From Amycolatopsis rifamycinica (GTDB lineage: Bacteria; Actinomycetota; Actinomycetes; Mycobacteriales; Pseudonocardiaceae): a stretch of DNA of 64,000 bases. How positions within the stretch are numbered: position 1 is the first letter of the stretch; each line of letters begins with the position of its first letter. The stretch spans positions 124,001 to 188,000 of the forward strand of contig NZ_JMQI01000026.1 of the NCBI RefSeq assembly GCF_000695625.1, written 5' to 3'. Made by a program: the position numbers and the translations under genes. Of this stretch, positions 17,944 through 26,883 are shown piece after piece. Under the pieces are notes generated by a model. That model ran no database searches. It had not been told where the DNA came from and worked only from the letters and a program-made list of their open reading frames with translations.

Positions 17944-18909
17944 TCAGTGGAACTCGGGCAGGACGTGCTGCTGCCAGCCGCGGAAGAAGCCCTCGTGATC
18001 GTCGCCGACCTGCTGCACGTAGATCTCGTCGACCCCGGCGTCGACGTACTGGCGGACGCGTTCCGCGTGCGCCTTCGGGTCGTCGCCGCACACGATCGCC
18101 TCCCCGACGTCCTCGCGCGGAACGAACGACGTCGCCGCCTCGAAGTCCTCCGGCCGCGGCAGGATCTGGGCCAGCTGCCCGGGCAGGACGTCGTTGGCCC
18201 AGAGCCGGTGCGCCCGGTCCAGCGCCGCTTCGGCGTCGGCGTCCCAGCAGACCTTCATCCCGGCCTGCACCGGCTTGTCCCCGCCGCCGGCTTCGCGGAA
18301 GGCCCGGACCAGGTCGGCGTCCGGGACGACCGTGCAGTACCCGTCGCCGATCCGTCCGGCGAGCTTCGTGGCCTGTGGCCCGAACCCGGACACGTAGATC
18401 GGCACCGGACGGTCCGGCACGGTGTAGATCCGCGCGTCCTGCACCTCGTAGTGCTTCCCGTGGTGACTCACGGCTTCGCCGCGCACCCCCGCCTCGTGGA
18501 GCTTGCGGATGACCTCGACGGCCTCCTCCAGCATCTCCAGACGCTGCCCGGCCGAGGGCCAGGCGTCGCCGAGGATGTGCTCGTTCAGCGCCTCCCCCGA
18601 GCCCACGCCCAGCACGAACCGGCCGTCCAGCTGGACCGCGGCCGTGGCGGCGGCCTGGGCGAGCACAGCCGGGTGGATCCGGACGGTCGGGCAGGTGACC
18701 GCCGTCGTGATCGGCAGCGAGACGGCTTCCGACAGCGCTCCGATCACCGACCAGACGAACGGGCTCTGGCCCTGCGCGTCGTTCCAGGGGTGGAAGTGGT
18801 CCGAGATCCACAGCCGCTGGAACCCGGCGCGCTCGGCCGCGCGGGCCTGGGCGACGAGCTCGCGGGGGCCGTACTGCTCGCACGAAAGGAAGTAGCCGAT
18901 CGACGTCAT
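17944..18909 (-). CDS. F420-dependent LLM-class oxidoreductase, glucose-6-phosphate dehydrogenase-like family
   Basis: 321 aa from MTSIGYFLSCEQYGPRELV at 18909; the longer frame upstream has no family similarity. Motifs of the Fgd-related group (TIGR03557 type) are present: SDHFHPW (Asp37, His38, Trp42), AVTCPTVRIHPAVLAQAAAT and GVGSGEALNEHILG. The glutamate in the last matches the F420-dependent dehydrogenase active site. It presumably passes hydride to or from cofactor F420 with an unknown alcohol or sugar substrate. Whether it is a true glucose-6-phosphate dehydrogenase cannot be told. The ribosome site is weak. Upstream, divergent, is the FUSC-like membrane protein. Confidence 0.9.
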   Translation of the reverse strand: MTSIGYFLSCEQYGPRELVAQARAAERAGFQRLWISDHFHPWNDAQGQSPFVWSVIGALSEAVSLPITTAVTCPTVRIHPAVLAQAAATAAVQLDGRFVLGVGSGEALNEHILGDAWPSAGQRLEMLEEAVEVIRKLHEAGVRGEAVSHHGKHYEVQDARIYTVPDRPVPIYVSGFGPQATKLAGRIGDGYCTVVPDADLVRAFREAGGGDKPVQAGMKVCWDADAEAALDRAHRLWANDVLPGQLAQILPRPEDFEAATSFVPREDVGEAIVCGDDPKAHAERVRQYVDAGVDEIYVQQVGDDHEGFFRGWQQHVLPEFH

Positions 18910-19154
18910 GCCGGCCGGATACCCCATCCACCCGGCCGAAACACCACCCGCGCCGGTGATCGCGGCAGCGCACGCGACGAAGCACCCCTCAGTGGCGCTC
19001 ACCCCGCGCTCGGCCGGTGCCGCCGTCGGCTTCGGTTCCGGGCAGCCGCGGTCCGGACACCCGCGGAACCGGGCCGAAGACCGCTTCACCGGCTGATCGG
19101 CCGCGGTCTCGCCACCAGGGCATTCGCGACGCCACCGCCGTCTATGCTCGGCCG

Positions 19155-21302
19155 GTGGCGATCGACTCCCCCGCTCTGAACACCCGCCGGGCAGCGCCCC
19201 GGGACTGGATCCCGCGGTGGTCGTCGACCGCCGCCCTGCGCGCCGTCCGCGCCACCCTCGTGGTTCCCGTCCTCTTCGCGGTCAGCATCACGGTGATCGG
19301 CGACCTGCAGGTGGCGACGTTCGCCGCCTTCGGCGGGTTCGCCACGTTGGTCATGGCCTCGTTCGGCGGCGATCGGCGGGACAAGCTGCGCGCCCACTTC
19401 GGACTCGCCGTCACCGGCAGCGTCCTGCTGGTCATCGGCACCGCCGCGAGCGCGTCGCTGCTGCTGGCGGCGGTCGTCACGCTCGTCGTCACCTTCCTGG
19501 TGCTCTTCGGCGGAGTCGTCGGGCCGAACGCGGCCGCCGGGGGCGTCGCCGCGCTGCTCGCCTACGTCCTCCCGGCCGCCTCCCCCGGCACGATGAGCAT
19601 GGTGCCGGCCCGCCTCGGCGGCTGGTGGCTGGCCTCGGTGGTCGGCACCGCAGCCGTCCTGCTGCTGTCGCCCCGGTCCCCCGCCACGGCGCTGCGGGAC
19701 GCGGCGTCGCGGGCGGCCGGCGCGCTGGCCGACCACCTCGACGCGGCACTGCGCGGCGGCACGGGCGTGGACGCGGCGCACGAGGCGGCGGTCGAAGCCA
19801 AGCACCACCTGATCGACGAGTTCACCGCGACGCCCTACCGCCCCACCGGGCTGGCCGCCGAAGACCAGGCCCTCGACACCCTGGTGGGCCTGCTCGAATG
19901 GTGCGCTTCGGTCATCGCCGACACGACGAGCGAGTACCCGGACCTGAGCGGAGCGCCCGAAGTCGAACGGGAGCTCCTCGTCGAGACCAGCGCCGGCCTG
20001 CGCGAAGTCTCCCGGCTGATGGCCGGTCGCCCCGGCTCCTTCGACGCCGGCGAACTGGACCGCAGGATCCAGGCGAGCGTGGAACGGCTGCGCACGCTGG
20101 GCTCCGGCACCCCCGGCTACGTCGACGCGGTGCACCTCTCCTTCCACGCCCGCACCGGCGCTTTCGCCGTCCGTGAGGCCGTGACCGAAGCCCGCGCCGC
20201 GGTGCCCGGCGGACGACGATCGCGCCTTCCCGGCGGGCTCTCCATGGCCACGCTGGCCCGGGTCGCCTCGCCGCACACGAGCCTGCGGTCGGTGTGGTTC
20301 GTCAACAGCCTCCGTGGCGCGGTGGCCCTGACCGCAGCGGTCGTCGTCGCCGGGGCGAGCGGCGTCGAGCACGGGTTCTGGGTGGTGCTGGGCACGTTGT
20401 CCGTGCTGCGCGGCAACGCGGCGGCCACCGGGTCGACCGCGCTGCGGGCGCTGATCGGCACCGCGCTCGGCGTCGTCGCCGGTGCGGTGCTGCTGCTGGT
20501 CATCGGCACCAGCGCGCCCGCGCTGTGGATCGCCCTCCCGATCGCGGTGCTGGTCGCCGGCTACGCGCCGGGCGCGCTGCCCTTCACCGCCGGCCAGGCG
20601 GCCTTCACCGTGACGGTCTCGGTGCTGTTCAACCTGCTCGCCCCGGCCGGCTGGCAGATCGGGGTCGTGCGGATCGAGGACGTCGCGATCGGCTGCGCGG
20701 TGTGCCTGGTGGTGGGCGCGCTGTTCTGGCCCCGCGGCGCCCGGGCCGTGGTCGCCGACGACCTCGCCGACGCGTTCCGCGCCGGCGGCGCGTACCTGTC
20801 GGCGGCCGCGAACTGGGCGCTCGGCCTCCGCCACGACCAACCTTCCCCCGCCGCGGCGACCGCGGCCGGAGCGCGCCTCGACGACGCACTCCGCGGGTTC
20901 CTCAGCGAGCAGGGCACCAAGCACGTCCCCAAGCCCGACCTGTGGCGGCTGGTGATGGGAACCGTCCGCGCGCGACTCACCGCGCACTCGCTGGCCGGGC
21001 TCCCGAACCCGCACGTCGAGCCGGACCCGTTCCGCCGGCTCCTCGGCGACCAGGCGGGCCAGCTCGCCGCCTGGTACGACCACCTGGCCTCCCGCCTGGA
21101 CCGCACCGACCACGGCGACGTCCCCATGCTCGCCCCACCCGTCTTCCCGGACCTCCTCCGGCAACCCGGCGCCTCGGTGCGCGACCTCGCCTGCGCACTG
21201 TGGGTCCACGAGCACATCAAGCACATCTCCGCCCGTCTCGCCGAACTCGTCGAGCCGGCCGGCGTGGTGGCCGCCCAGCGCCACCGCCCCTGGTGGCGGT
21301 AA
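19155..21302 (+). CDS. FUSC-family membrane protein (aromatic acid/fusaric acid exporter-like)
   Basis: 715 aa from a GTG at 19155 (VAIDSPALNTRRAA). It has two halves, each with about six hydrophobic helices. The first (residues about 35-175) contains ATFAAFGGFATLVMASFGGD, the characteristic FUSC segment. The second (about 430-560) contains GVEHGFWVVLGTLSVLRGNA, the FUSC_2/YccS-type motif. Cytoplasmic helical domains follow each half. Relatives are inner-membrane proteins thought to export aromatic carboxylic acids or toxic metabolites. It stands alone, divergent from the F420-type oxidoreductase gene and convergent with the serine hydrolase; the gap to the latter's stop is 39 nt. Confidence 0.88.
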   Translation: MAIDSPALNTRRAAPRDWIPRWSSTAALRAVRATLVVPVLFAVSITVIGDLQVATFAAFGGFATLVMASFGGDRRDKLRAHFGLAVTGSVLLVIGTAASASLLLAAVVTLVVTFLVLFGGVVGPNAAAGGVAALLAYVLPAASPGTMSMVPARLGGWWLASVVGTAAVLLLSPRSPATALRDAASRAAGALADHLDAALRGGTGVDAAHEAAVEAKHHLIDEFTATPYRPTGLAAEDQALDTLVGLLEWCASVIADTTSEYPDLSGAPEVERELLVETSAGLREVSRLMAGRPGSFDAGELDRRIQASVERLRTLGSGTPGYVDAVHLSFHARTGAFAVREAVTEARAAVPGGRRSRLPGGLSMATLARVASPHTSLRSVWFVNSLRGAVALTAAVVVAGASGVEHGFWVVLGTLSVLRGNAAATGSTALRALIGTALGVVAGAVLLLVIGTSAPALWIALPIAVLVAGYAPGALPFTAGQAAFTVTVSVLFNLLAPAGWQIGVVRIEDVAIGCAVCLVVGALFWPRGARAVVADDLADAFRAGGAYLSAAANWALGLRHDQPSPAAATAAGARLDDALRGFLSEQGTKHVPKPDLWRLVMGTVRARLTAHSLAGLPNPHVEPDPFRRLLGDQAGQLAAWYDHLASRLDRTDHGDVPMLAPPVFPDLLRQPGASVRDLACALWVHEHIKHISARLAELVEPAGVVAAQRHRPWWR

Positions 21303-21341
21303 GTGAACCAGGGCGACGCTGGAGGAATCAGAACGCCGGCG

Positions 21342-22604
21342 TCAACGGGCCGACGCCGTGTCGGGGCCGCAGAGCGCGTGGTTGACGAGGTCGTACGCGA
21401 GGTCCGTCGCCGGCAGGTTGACGCCGGGATCCGGCTTCGGCGAGTCGGTGTTGATGGACACGACCACGCTCCGAGAACCGTCTGATGTCACCCCGTTGCG
21501 GGTTTTGAAGCCGTGGATGTCGCCGCCGTGCGTCCACGCACCGCCGCAGGAGTTGGGGACGTACATGATACCCAGCCCGTACCGCACGCCCGGCAGGATC
21601 TTGCGGAAGACGTCATCGGTGTCGACAGTGGTGCGCATTTGCGCGAGCTGGGCGGGTTTGAGCACCTTGCCGCCCAGCAGAGCGCGCAGGAACCGGTTGG
21701 TGTCGTCGACGGTGCTGATCATTTCCCCCGCCGCGTTCGCCCACGACGGGTTCATCACGGTCGCGTCGATCTCGGCACCGAACTTCGGGTCCTCGGCCGT
21801 GGCCCCGTCCCCGGGGAATCGCTGGTAGCCGACGGCGTGGGGGGCGGGAAGCGTCGTTTTCGTTCCGGGAATGGAGGTGTTGTCGAGCTTGAGCGGCTTG
21901 ATGATGCGCCTGGTCACCTCGTCGCGCCAGCTGTTGCCGGTGACCGCACCGATGATCATGCCGGCGAGCAGGTAGTTGGTGTTCGAGTAACTCCATGACG
22001 CCCCCGGCTCGAACAGCGGCGCGGACTTCATGGCCAAGGCCATGGCCTCTCGGGGCGTCATGGTCGTGGCGCGCTCGGTCAGGAACTTTTCCTTGTCGCC
22101 GAGCCATGGCATGAAGTGGGTGTAGTCGGGCAGCCCGCTCGTGTGCTGCAGAAGCTGCCGGACGGTGATCTTGGCGCCGTCGTTGCCGTTGCCCGCGACC
22201 AGACCAGGCAGCCAATGGTCCACGGTGTCATCGAGTGAAAGCCTTCCCTCGCCGACAAGCTGGAGCAGCGTCGCCGCCACGAAGGTTTTCGTGAAGCTGC
22301 CGATCCGGAACTTCGCCTCCCAGGGCACCGGCATCCGGGTGATGCGGTTCCCCACCCCGCTGCGGACTTTGACGTCGCCGTTCTTGCCGTCCAGGCCGAC
22401 CAGCACCCCGGGGGCGCCGAACTTCAACAACGCGTCGGCGTCGCGTTGTGCGACGACGCGGGGAGTGTCGGACGACGGGCGGGTGGTTGCGTCCGAAATC
22501 GGGGTTCCGGCGGCCAGAACCGATGCCACCACTACAGTCGCAACCGAGGCGAGCGCAAAATTCTTCTTGGTACTGACCGGGGTTGAATTTGCGTGCGAAA
22601 CCAT
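21342..22604 (-). CDS. Secreted serine hydrolase of the class C beta-lactamase/DD-peptidase type
   Basis: 420 aa from MVSHANSTPVSTKKNFALAS at 22604 (GAAAGGA ribosome site); a 12-residue longer form is possible. A signal peptide (KK, then a hydrophobic stretch to about residue 33) predicts export. Active-site motifs: Ser103-x-x-Lys106 in GSFTKTF, Tyr206-Ser-Asn in SYSNTNY and HGG in AWTHGGDIHG, matching R61 DD-carboxypeptidase and EstB-like esterases. It may trim peptidoglycan or hydrolyse a beta-lactam or ester outside the cell. The upstream region is notably AT-rich and holds a LacI-type palindrome. Confidence 0.93.
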   Translation of the reverse strand: MVSHANSTPVSTKKNFALASVATVVVASVLAAGTPISDATTRPSSDTPRVVAQRDADALLKFGAPGVLVGLDGKNGDVKVRSGVGNRITRMPVPWEAKFRIGSFTKTFVAATLLQLVGEGRLSLDDTVDHWLPGLVAGNGNDGAKITVRQLLQHTSGLPDYTHFMPWLGDKEKFLTERATTMTPREAMALAMKSAPLFEPGASWSYSNTNYLLAGMIIGAVTGNSWRDEVTRRIIKPLKLDNTSIPGTKTTLPAPHAVGYQRFPGDGATAEDPKFGAEIDATVMNPSWANAAGEMISTVDDTNRFLRALLGGKVLKPAQLAQMRTTVDTDDVFRKILPGVRYGLGIMYVPNSCGGAWTHGGDIHGFKTRNGVTSDGSRSVVVSINTDSPKPDPGVNLPATDLAYDLVNHALCGPDTASAR

Positions 22605-22661
22605 TGGTTTTCCTTTCGTGAATGGAATTTTTGACACCATTGTTCGTCCTGTTTACATCGC

Positions 22662-22673
22662 GAAAGCGCTTTC
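22662..22673. promoter_or_regulatory. GAAAGCGCTTTC palindrome, candidate LacI-type operator
   Basis: A 12-bp perfect palindrome lies about 58 bp upstream of the serine hydrolase start within an AT-rich promoter region (22605-22741). The central AAGCGCTT is typical of LacI/GalR-family sites. No LacI-type gene is in the window. Confidence 0.45.
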
Positions 22674-22741
22674 TAGACGCCTCAAACCGTGATGACCACA
22701 GGTGAAATTACGGGAAACAGACCCAGAGTTACCCTTTGTTT

Positions 22742-23938
22742 CTACAAAAGGGCGAGTATTCCTGCTGCGACGCCCGCCGCGGCGAGCGTCGCCGCCACGC
22801 CGGCGAGGAAGCGCGGGTTACCGAGGTTGACGGTCCAGCCACCGCCCACCCGGCTGGGCACCAGTACCGCCGGGTCGTCGGCATTGACGTAGAACAGCCC
22901 AGCAGCCATCGCGTGACGGTCGTCGTCTCGGCGCACGAAACCGGTTGGCGCCTCCGCGTCCGCCATGGACACCCTGCGCCGCCCGCCTCCGACCCGCAGA
23001 ACCAGGTGCGCAGCCACCGCGAGCGACGCCGCCACGGGAACGCCGACGATTGTCACCAGAAGCCAGCCGGAGCGGTTGCCACTCCAGATCGCGGCGGAAA
23101 GGCCTGACAGCATGAGGTCGAGCAGGGTGGCTATTCCCAGGATGGCGCGAGCCGTGCCGCCGAGATAGTCGCGGTATCGCGCGGCACTTTCGCGAGGCCG
23201 CGCAGGGTCCAGCTCCGGCCGGGCGCGCAACACCAAGACGACCATGCCGGCCGTGAGCACGGTGAGCAGCACCTGACCGAAGACCAAACCGAAGGCACTC
23301 CAGACCGTGGTGGGATATTCCAGGTAACCGGTTTCTCCGAGCGAATACCGAGGCAGGTTGAGCGTGACGGGCAGGTCCGGGTACACGACGACGCCGGCTA
23401 GCGCGGTGACGGCGATGATCAGCGCCGAGGGGATTGTCCACCACCAGGGAAAGCGAACCGGGCTGGTGCGCAGCGAGGTGTCGGTGACTACGCCTTGCCG
23501 CAGGTCTCCGTACCAGTTCCCCGCGTCCTTGGCTTGGCTGACCGCGCGGTGAGCGCGTGCCCACAGGGCGGCGGCGGCGAAGCAGAGGACGGCGACACCT
23601 ACGCCCACGGGCGCAGCACTGTCGAGCAACGCCCCGGCGAGACCGGCGAGCAGCGAGACCACCGAGGTGATGACGAGGAGGGTGCCGCCGTACCGGCGGC
23701 GCTGCCGAAGGATCACCGGATCGTCGTTCAGGTCCGGAGGGATCCGGACTCCGAAGGCGATGGACGGCGAACTGAGGCCTGAACGCGGGACGAATTGGAG
23801 AACGGCGCCCACCATCGCGGTGATGCCGAAGTCGAAGGCTCCGATGATCAGCACAACGTTCACCTGTTTCGGTTGACGGGAGATCGCGGGAGGGAACGCG
23901 GCCTGCCGCGGCCGCCCTTGTCGTGGTGCTCGGTTCAC
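22742..23938 (-). CDS. DUF1648/DUF5808-type multi-pass membrane protein
   Basis: 398 aa. The GTG start overlaps the stop of the GntR gene by 4 nt (GTGA), giving translational coupling. There are about eight hydrophobic helices, including VVLIIGAFDFGITAMVGAVL near the start and FLAGVAATLAAAGVAAGILALL at the C-terminus. The mid-to-late part, GLFYVNADDPAVLVPSRVGG then GWTVNLGNPRF, is the DUF5808 signature (iFYvNpdDprvfVpKr-G-GwtiNfanp). Such proteins are regularly paired with YtrA-type GntR repressors and are thought to answer cell-envelope or antibiotic stress. Function otherwise unknown. Confidence 0.85.
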   Translation of the reverse strand: MNRAPRQGRPRQAAFPPAISRQPKQVNVVLIIGAFDFGITAMVGAVLQFVPRSGLSSPSIAFGVRIPPDLNDDPVILRQRRRYGGTLLVITSVVSLLAGLAGALLDSAAPVGVGVAVLCFAAAALWARAHRAVSQAKDAGNWYGDLRQGVVTDTSLRTSPVRFPWWWTIPSALIIAVTALAGVVVYPDLPVTLNLPRYSLGETGYLEYPTTVWSAFGLVFGQVLLTVLTAGMVVLVLRARPELDPARPRESAARYRDYLGGTARAILGIATLLDLMLSGLSAAIWSGNRSGWLLVTIVGVPVAASLAVAAHLVLRVGGGRRRVSMADAEAPTGFVRRDDDRHAMAAGLFYVNADDPAVLVPSRVGGGWTVNLGNPRFLAGVAATLAAAGVAAGILALL

Positions 23939-24348
23939 CGTTCACCCGGATCACCGCCCCCGCCGCGACCGGGGAAGCCGGACAGGGTCGCGCGGACGAA
24001 CTCCAGGACGTCCGCCTTCGGCAGCCCACGGACGTCGGCCTCGGCAAGCAGGGTCCGGGCACGCTGTTTCCAGTCGGCGTCGGCCCCCGCGTCACCGGAC
24101 GGCTGCTTGACGTCCGGCCGGACGACCGCACCACTTTTCCGGTTGATCCGGATGATCCCCTCGCGGCGCAACAGGTCGTACGCCTTGCTCACGGTGTGGA
24201 AGTTGACCGCCAGATCGACGCCCAACTGCCTGGTCGAGGGGAGGTCGGCGCCGGCCGCCAGTTCTCCGTCGGCGATGGCCTCGACTATGCGGTCGCGGAT
24301 CTGCTGGTAGATCGGCGTCTCGCTGTCGAGGTCCAGGATGAGGTGCAC
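23935..24348 (-). CDS. GntR family regulator, YtrA subfamily
   Basis: 137 aa from a GTG at 24348 (VHLILDLDSETPIYQQIRDR). The winged helix spans about residues 10-78: IYQQIRDRIVEAIADGELAA, LPSTRQLGVDLAVNFHTVSK, AYDLLRREGIIRINRKSGAVV. The short C-terminal tail, of about 60 residues instead of a large ligand domain, marks the YtrA type. It is coupled to the membrane-protein gene by a 4-nt overlap and probably represses this two-gene operon through the palindrome just upstream of its start. Confidence 0.9.
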   Translation of the reverse strand: MHLILDLDSETPIYQQIRDRIVEAIADGELAAGADLPSTRQLGVDLAVNFHTVSKAYDLLRREGIIRINRKSGAVVRPDVKQPSGDAGADADWKQRARTLLAEADVRGLPKADVLEFVRATLSGFPGRGGGGDPGER

Positions 24349-24357
24349 ACCAGGCAC

Positions 24358-24381
24358 TCTATCTGATCTACATCTAATAGA
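24358..24381. promoter_or_regulatory. Candidate GntR operator/promoter element
   Basis: A 24-bp AT-rich imperfect palindrome (18 of 24 positions symmetric, ends TCTAT/ATAGA) lies 9 bp before the GntR GTG. It is the only AT-rich stretch there and probably overlaps the -10 region of the operon promoter, consistent with autorepression. Confidence 0.5.
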
Positions 24382-24587
24382 ACAGAGGTCCACCAGAAAA
24401 GTTCGCCGGCCTCCGCGCCGACACGGACGGCAACGGCGCGCTGGTGGCGCCACACCCGGGGTGAGCTCGCCGACGAAGTCGCCGTTGGTCAGGACGCGAT
24501 GGGCTGACCTTCGCCGAACTGGACCGCATCTCCGGCCGGCCCGTGGCCGGCCTCCACCGGCTCGGGCCGGCGCCGGGCGGGAGCAGG

Positions 24588-25724
24588 CTACCGGTCGAGC
24601 TCGCCGGAACCACCGATCTCGGCAAGCACTTCTTCCGTGTGCTCCCCGAGTTTCGGCGCTCGGCCCGGCATGGTCACGAGGTGACGGGAAAACCGCGGAG
24701 CGGGCATCGCCTGCAGGACACCGTCCACTTCGAGCAAGGTGCGGCGTTCGGTCAGCTGTGCGTGTCCAGCGGCTTCGCGCATGGACAGGACCGGGGCCAC
24801 GCAGGCGTCGCTTCCGGCGAAGATATCGGTCCATTCCTGCTGGGTACGGGTGGCGAAGGCGTCGGCGATCGTCGTGCGCAGGTCGTCCCAGCGAGTGCGG
24901 TCGTACTGGGTTGCCGGCTCTGCCTCGACACCCAGAAGCCGCACGAAAGCGGCGAAGAACGCAGGTTCCAGGGCACCGACGGCCATGTACCGGCCGTCCG
25001 CCGTGCGGTAGACGGAGTAGAACGGCGCGCCGCCGTCGATCAGGTTGGCTCCGCGCTGGTCGGTCCACCGGTCCTCGGCGAGCAGACTGTGGACGATCGC
25101 CAGCATGTGCGCTGTCCCGTCGACGATCGCCGCGTCGACGACTTGCCCGTGGCCGGTGGATCTCGCTTCCCACAGCGCGGCCAACACGCCCATCACCAGG
25201 TACGTCGCGCCGCCGCCGATGTCGCCGACGACGTTGAGCGGGATTTGGGGCGGTCCGCCGGCCTCGCCGATCGCGTGCAACGCACCCGTGGGCGCGATGT
25301 AGGTGATGTCGTGGCCCGCGGTGGCGGCCGCCGGGCCGCTCTGGCCCCAGCCGGTCATCCTGCCGTAGACGAGCCGGGGGTTGCGGGCCCACAGATCCTC
25401 CGGACCGAGGGCCAGCCGCTCGGCGACTCCGGGGCGGAATCCTTCCAGGAACACGTCGGCCGTGGCGCAGAGATCGAGCAGTGTCCGGACGGACTCCGGG
25501 CGCTTGAGGTCGAGCAGAACCGACCGTTTGCCGCGGCCCAGCAGGTCGGAGCCGGGGCCCGCCATCTCCAGGAAGCCGCGGGACGGGCGATCGATGCGGA
25601 TGACATCGGCGCCCATCTCGGCGAGGATCATGGCGGCGAACGGGCAGGGCCCCAGACCGGCCAGCTCGACGACACGAACACCGGCGAGAGGGCCGCCGGC
25701 CGGCTCCGGCTCAGCCTCGTTCAC
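24588..25724 (-). CDS. CoA transferase family III protein, alpha-methylacyl-CoA racemase type
   Basis: 378 aa; the GTG start overlaps the acyl-CoA dehydrogenase stop by 4 nt. The fold is CaiB/BaiF: GPLAGVRVVELAGLGPCPFA, VFLEGFRPGVAERL. The catalytic residues known for the M. tuberculosis racemase MCR (His126, Asp156, Glu241) have counterparts at exactly the same spacing here: His138 (AGHDITY), Asp168 (VVGDIGGG), Glu253 (ALEPAF). This points to epimerising 2-methylacyl-CoA thioesters rather than CoA transfer. It closes the acyl-CoA operon and would let (R)-methyl-branched acyl-CoA enter beta-oxidation. Confidence 0.92.
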   Translation of the reverse strand: MNEAEPEPAGGPLAGVRVVELAGLGPCPFAAMILAEMGADVIRIDRPSRGFLEMAGPGSDLLGRGKRSVLLDLKRPESVRTLLDLCATADVFLEGFRPGVAERLALGPEDLWARNPRLVYGRMTGWGQSGPAAATAGHDITYIAPTGALHAIGEAGGPPQIPLNVVGDIGGGATYLVMGVLAALWEARSTGHGQVVDAAIVDGTAHMLAIVHSLLAEDRWTDQRGANLIDGGAPFYSVYRTADGRYMAVGALEPAFFAAFVRLLGVEAEPATQYDRTRWDDLRTTIADAFATRTQQEWTDIFAGSDACVAPVLSMREAAGHAQLTERRTLLEVDGVLQAMPAPRFSRHLVTMPGRAPKLGEHTEEVLAEIGGSGELDR

Positions 25725-26869
25725 GGCGCCAGCTCCAGGGCACGACCGACGATCTCCTTCATGATTTCCGTGGTACCTCCGTAGATCCTCGAGACCCGGG
25801 CGTCCGCATACGCCCGGGCGACCGGGTATTCGAGCATGTACCCGTAGCCGCCGTGCAGTTGCACGCAAGCGTCGACGACCCGTCCTTGCAGCTCGGTGCT
25901 CCACCACTTGGCCTTGGCCGCGTCGACCGCGGAGAGCTCCCCCGCGTTCAGCTCTTCCACGCACCGATCGAGGAAGTGCTGCGCCAGGTCGAGTTCGGTG
26001 TCCATCTCGGCCAGCCGGAACCGGGTGTTCTGCAACGCGCCGATCGGGGCGCCGAAAGCGTGCCGGTCCCGGACGTGGCCGACCGTCGCCGTGAACGCCG
26101 CCCGTGCCTGCGCCACCGCCCCGATCGCCACGGAAAGCCGCTCCTGCACCAGATTGCCGGTGAGCCCGGCGAATCCGGCCCCCTCGGCGCCGAGCCGGTT
26201 GGCCACGGGGACCCGGACGTCGGCCAGCGACAACTCGGCGGTGTCCTGCGCGTGCTGGCCGATCTTGTCCAGATTGCGCCCACGCGTGAACCCGTCCATC
26301 CCCCGTTCGAGCACCAGCAGGCTGAGTCCCCGGTGGGGATGGTCTCCCGTGCGCACCGCCGTGACGACGAGGTCGGCGTTGATCCCGTTGGTGATGAAGG
26401 TCTTCGTCCCGTTGACGACGTAGTGGTCACCCTCCCGGCGGGCCGTGGTCCGGATTCCGGACAGGTCCGAACCGGTGCCGGGCTCCGTCATCGCCACCGC
26501 GGCGATCACCTGCCCGGTCGCGATCCCGGGGAGCCACCTCCCGCGCTGTTCCTCGGTCGTGAGGTGGAGAAGGTAGGGCAGGACGACGTCGGCTTGCAAC
26601 GACGGACCCGCCATGGCGGGGGCGACGCCGAGTGCCGCCGACTCTTCGAGGACCACCGCGTTGAAGCGGAAGTCCCTGACACCGGCACCGCCGTAGGTCT
26701 CCGGAACCGCGGCGAACATGCCGAGGGAACCGGCCGTCACGAACAGAGCACGCGGGACGATGCCGGCCCGCTCCCACTCCGGGTAGTACGGGACGACTTC
26801 CCTCTCCAGCATCGTCCGCACACTCTCGCGGTACGTTTCGTGATCGGCTTCGAACAAGGTGCGTCGCAT
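25721..26869 (-). CDS. Acyl-CoA dehydrogenase
   Basis: 382 aa. FAD-binding signatures: AAVAMTEPGTGSDLSGIRTT, TFITNGINADLVV, and QLHGGYGYMLEYPVARAYAD; the C-terminus is RIYGGTTEIMKEIVGR. The Glu of the MCAD-type YEGT motif is replaced by Gly. The base is more likely the Glu in VQERLSVAIG, the position used by isovaleryl- and long-chain-type enzymes; this is inference from family knowledge. It oxidises an acyl-CoA to the 2-enoyl-CoA. It overlaps the racemase gene (GTGA) and follows the SDR gene after 14 nt. Confidence 0.93.
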   Translation of the reverse strand: MRRTLFEADHETYRESVRTMLEREVVPYYPEWERAGIVPRALFVTAGSLGMFAAVPETYGGAGVRDFRFNAVVLEESAALGVAPAMAGPSLQADVVLPYLLHLTTEEQRGRWLPGIATGQVIAAVAMTEPGTGSDLSGIRTTARREGDHYVVNGTKTFITNGINADLVVTAVRTGDHPHRGLSLLVLERGMDGFTRGRNLDKIGQHAQDTAELSLADVRVPVANRLGAEGAGFAGLTGNLVQERLSVAIGAVAQARAAFTATVGHVRDRHAFGAPIGALQNTRFRLAEMDTELDLAQHFLDRCVEELNAGELSAVDAAKAKWWSTELQGRVVDACVQLHGGYGYMLEYPVARAYADARVSRIYGGTTEIMKEIVGRALELAP

Positions 26870-26883
26870 GGTTGTGATCGCTT

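Noticed and set aside
19086..21284. 732-codon - strand frame opposite the FUSC-like gene
   Set aside because: The + strand protein has two sets of hydrophobic helices in the FUSC order; the antisense product has no structure or motif.
24382..24587. Possible gene remnant between the racemase and the GntR promoter
   Set aside because: A short - strand piece (HRVLTNGDFVGELTPGV) looks protein-like, but I could not link it to a family or extend it.
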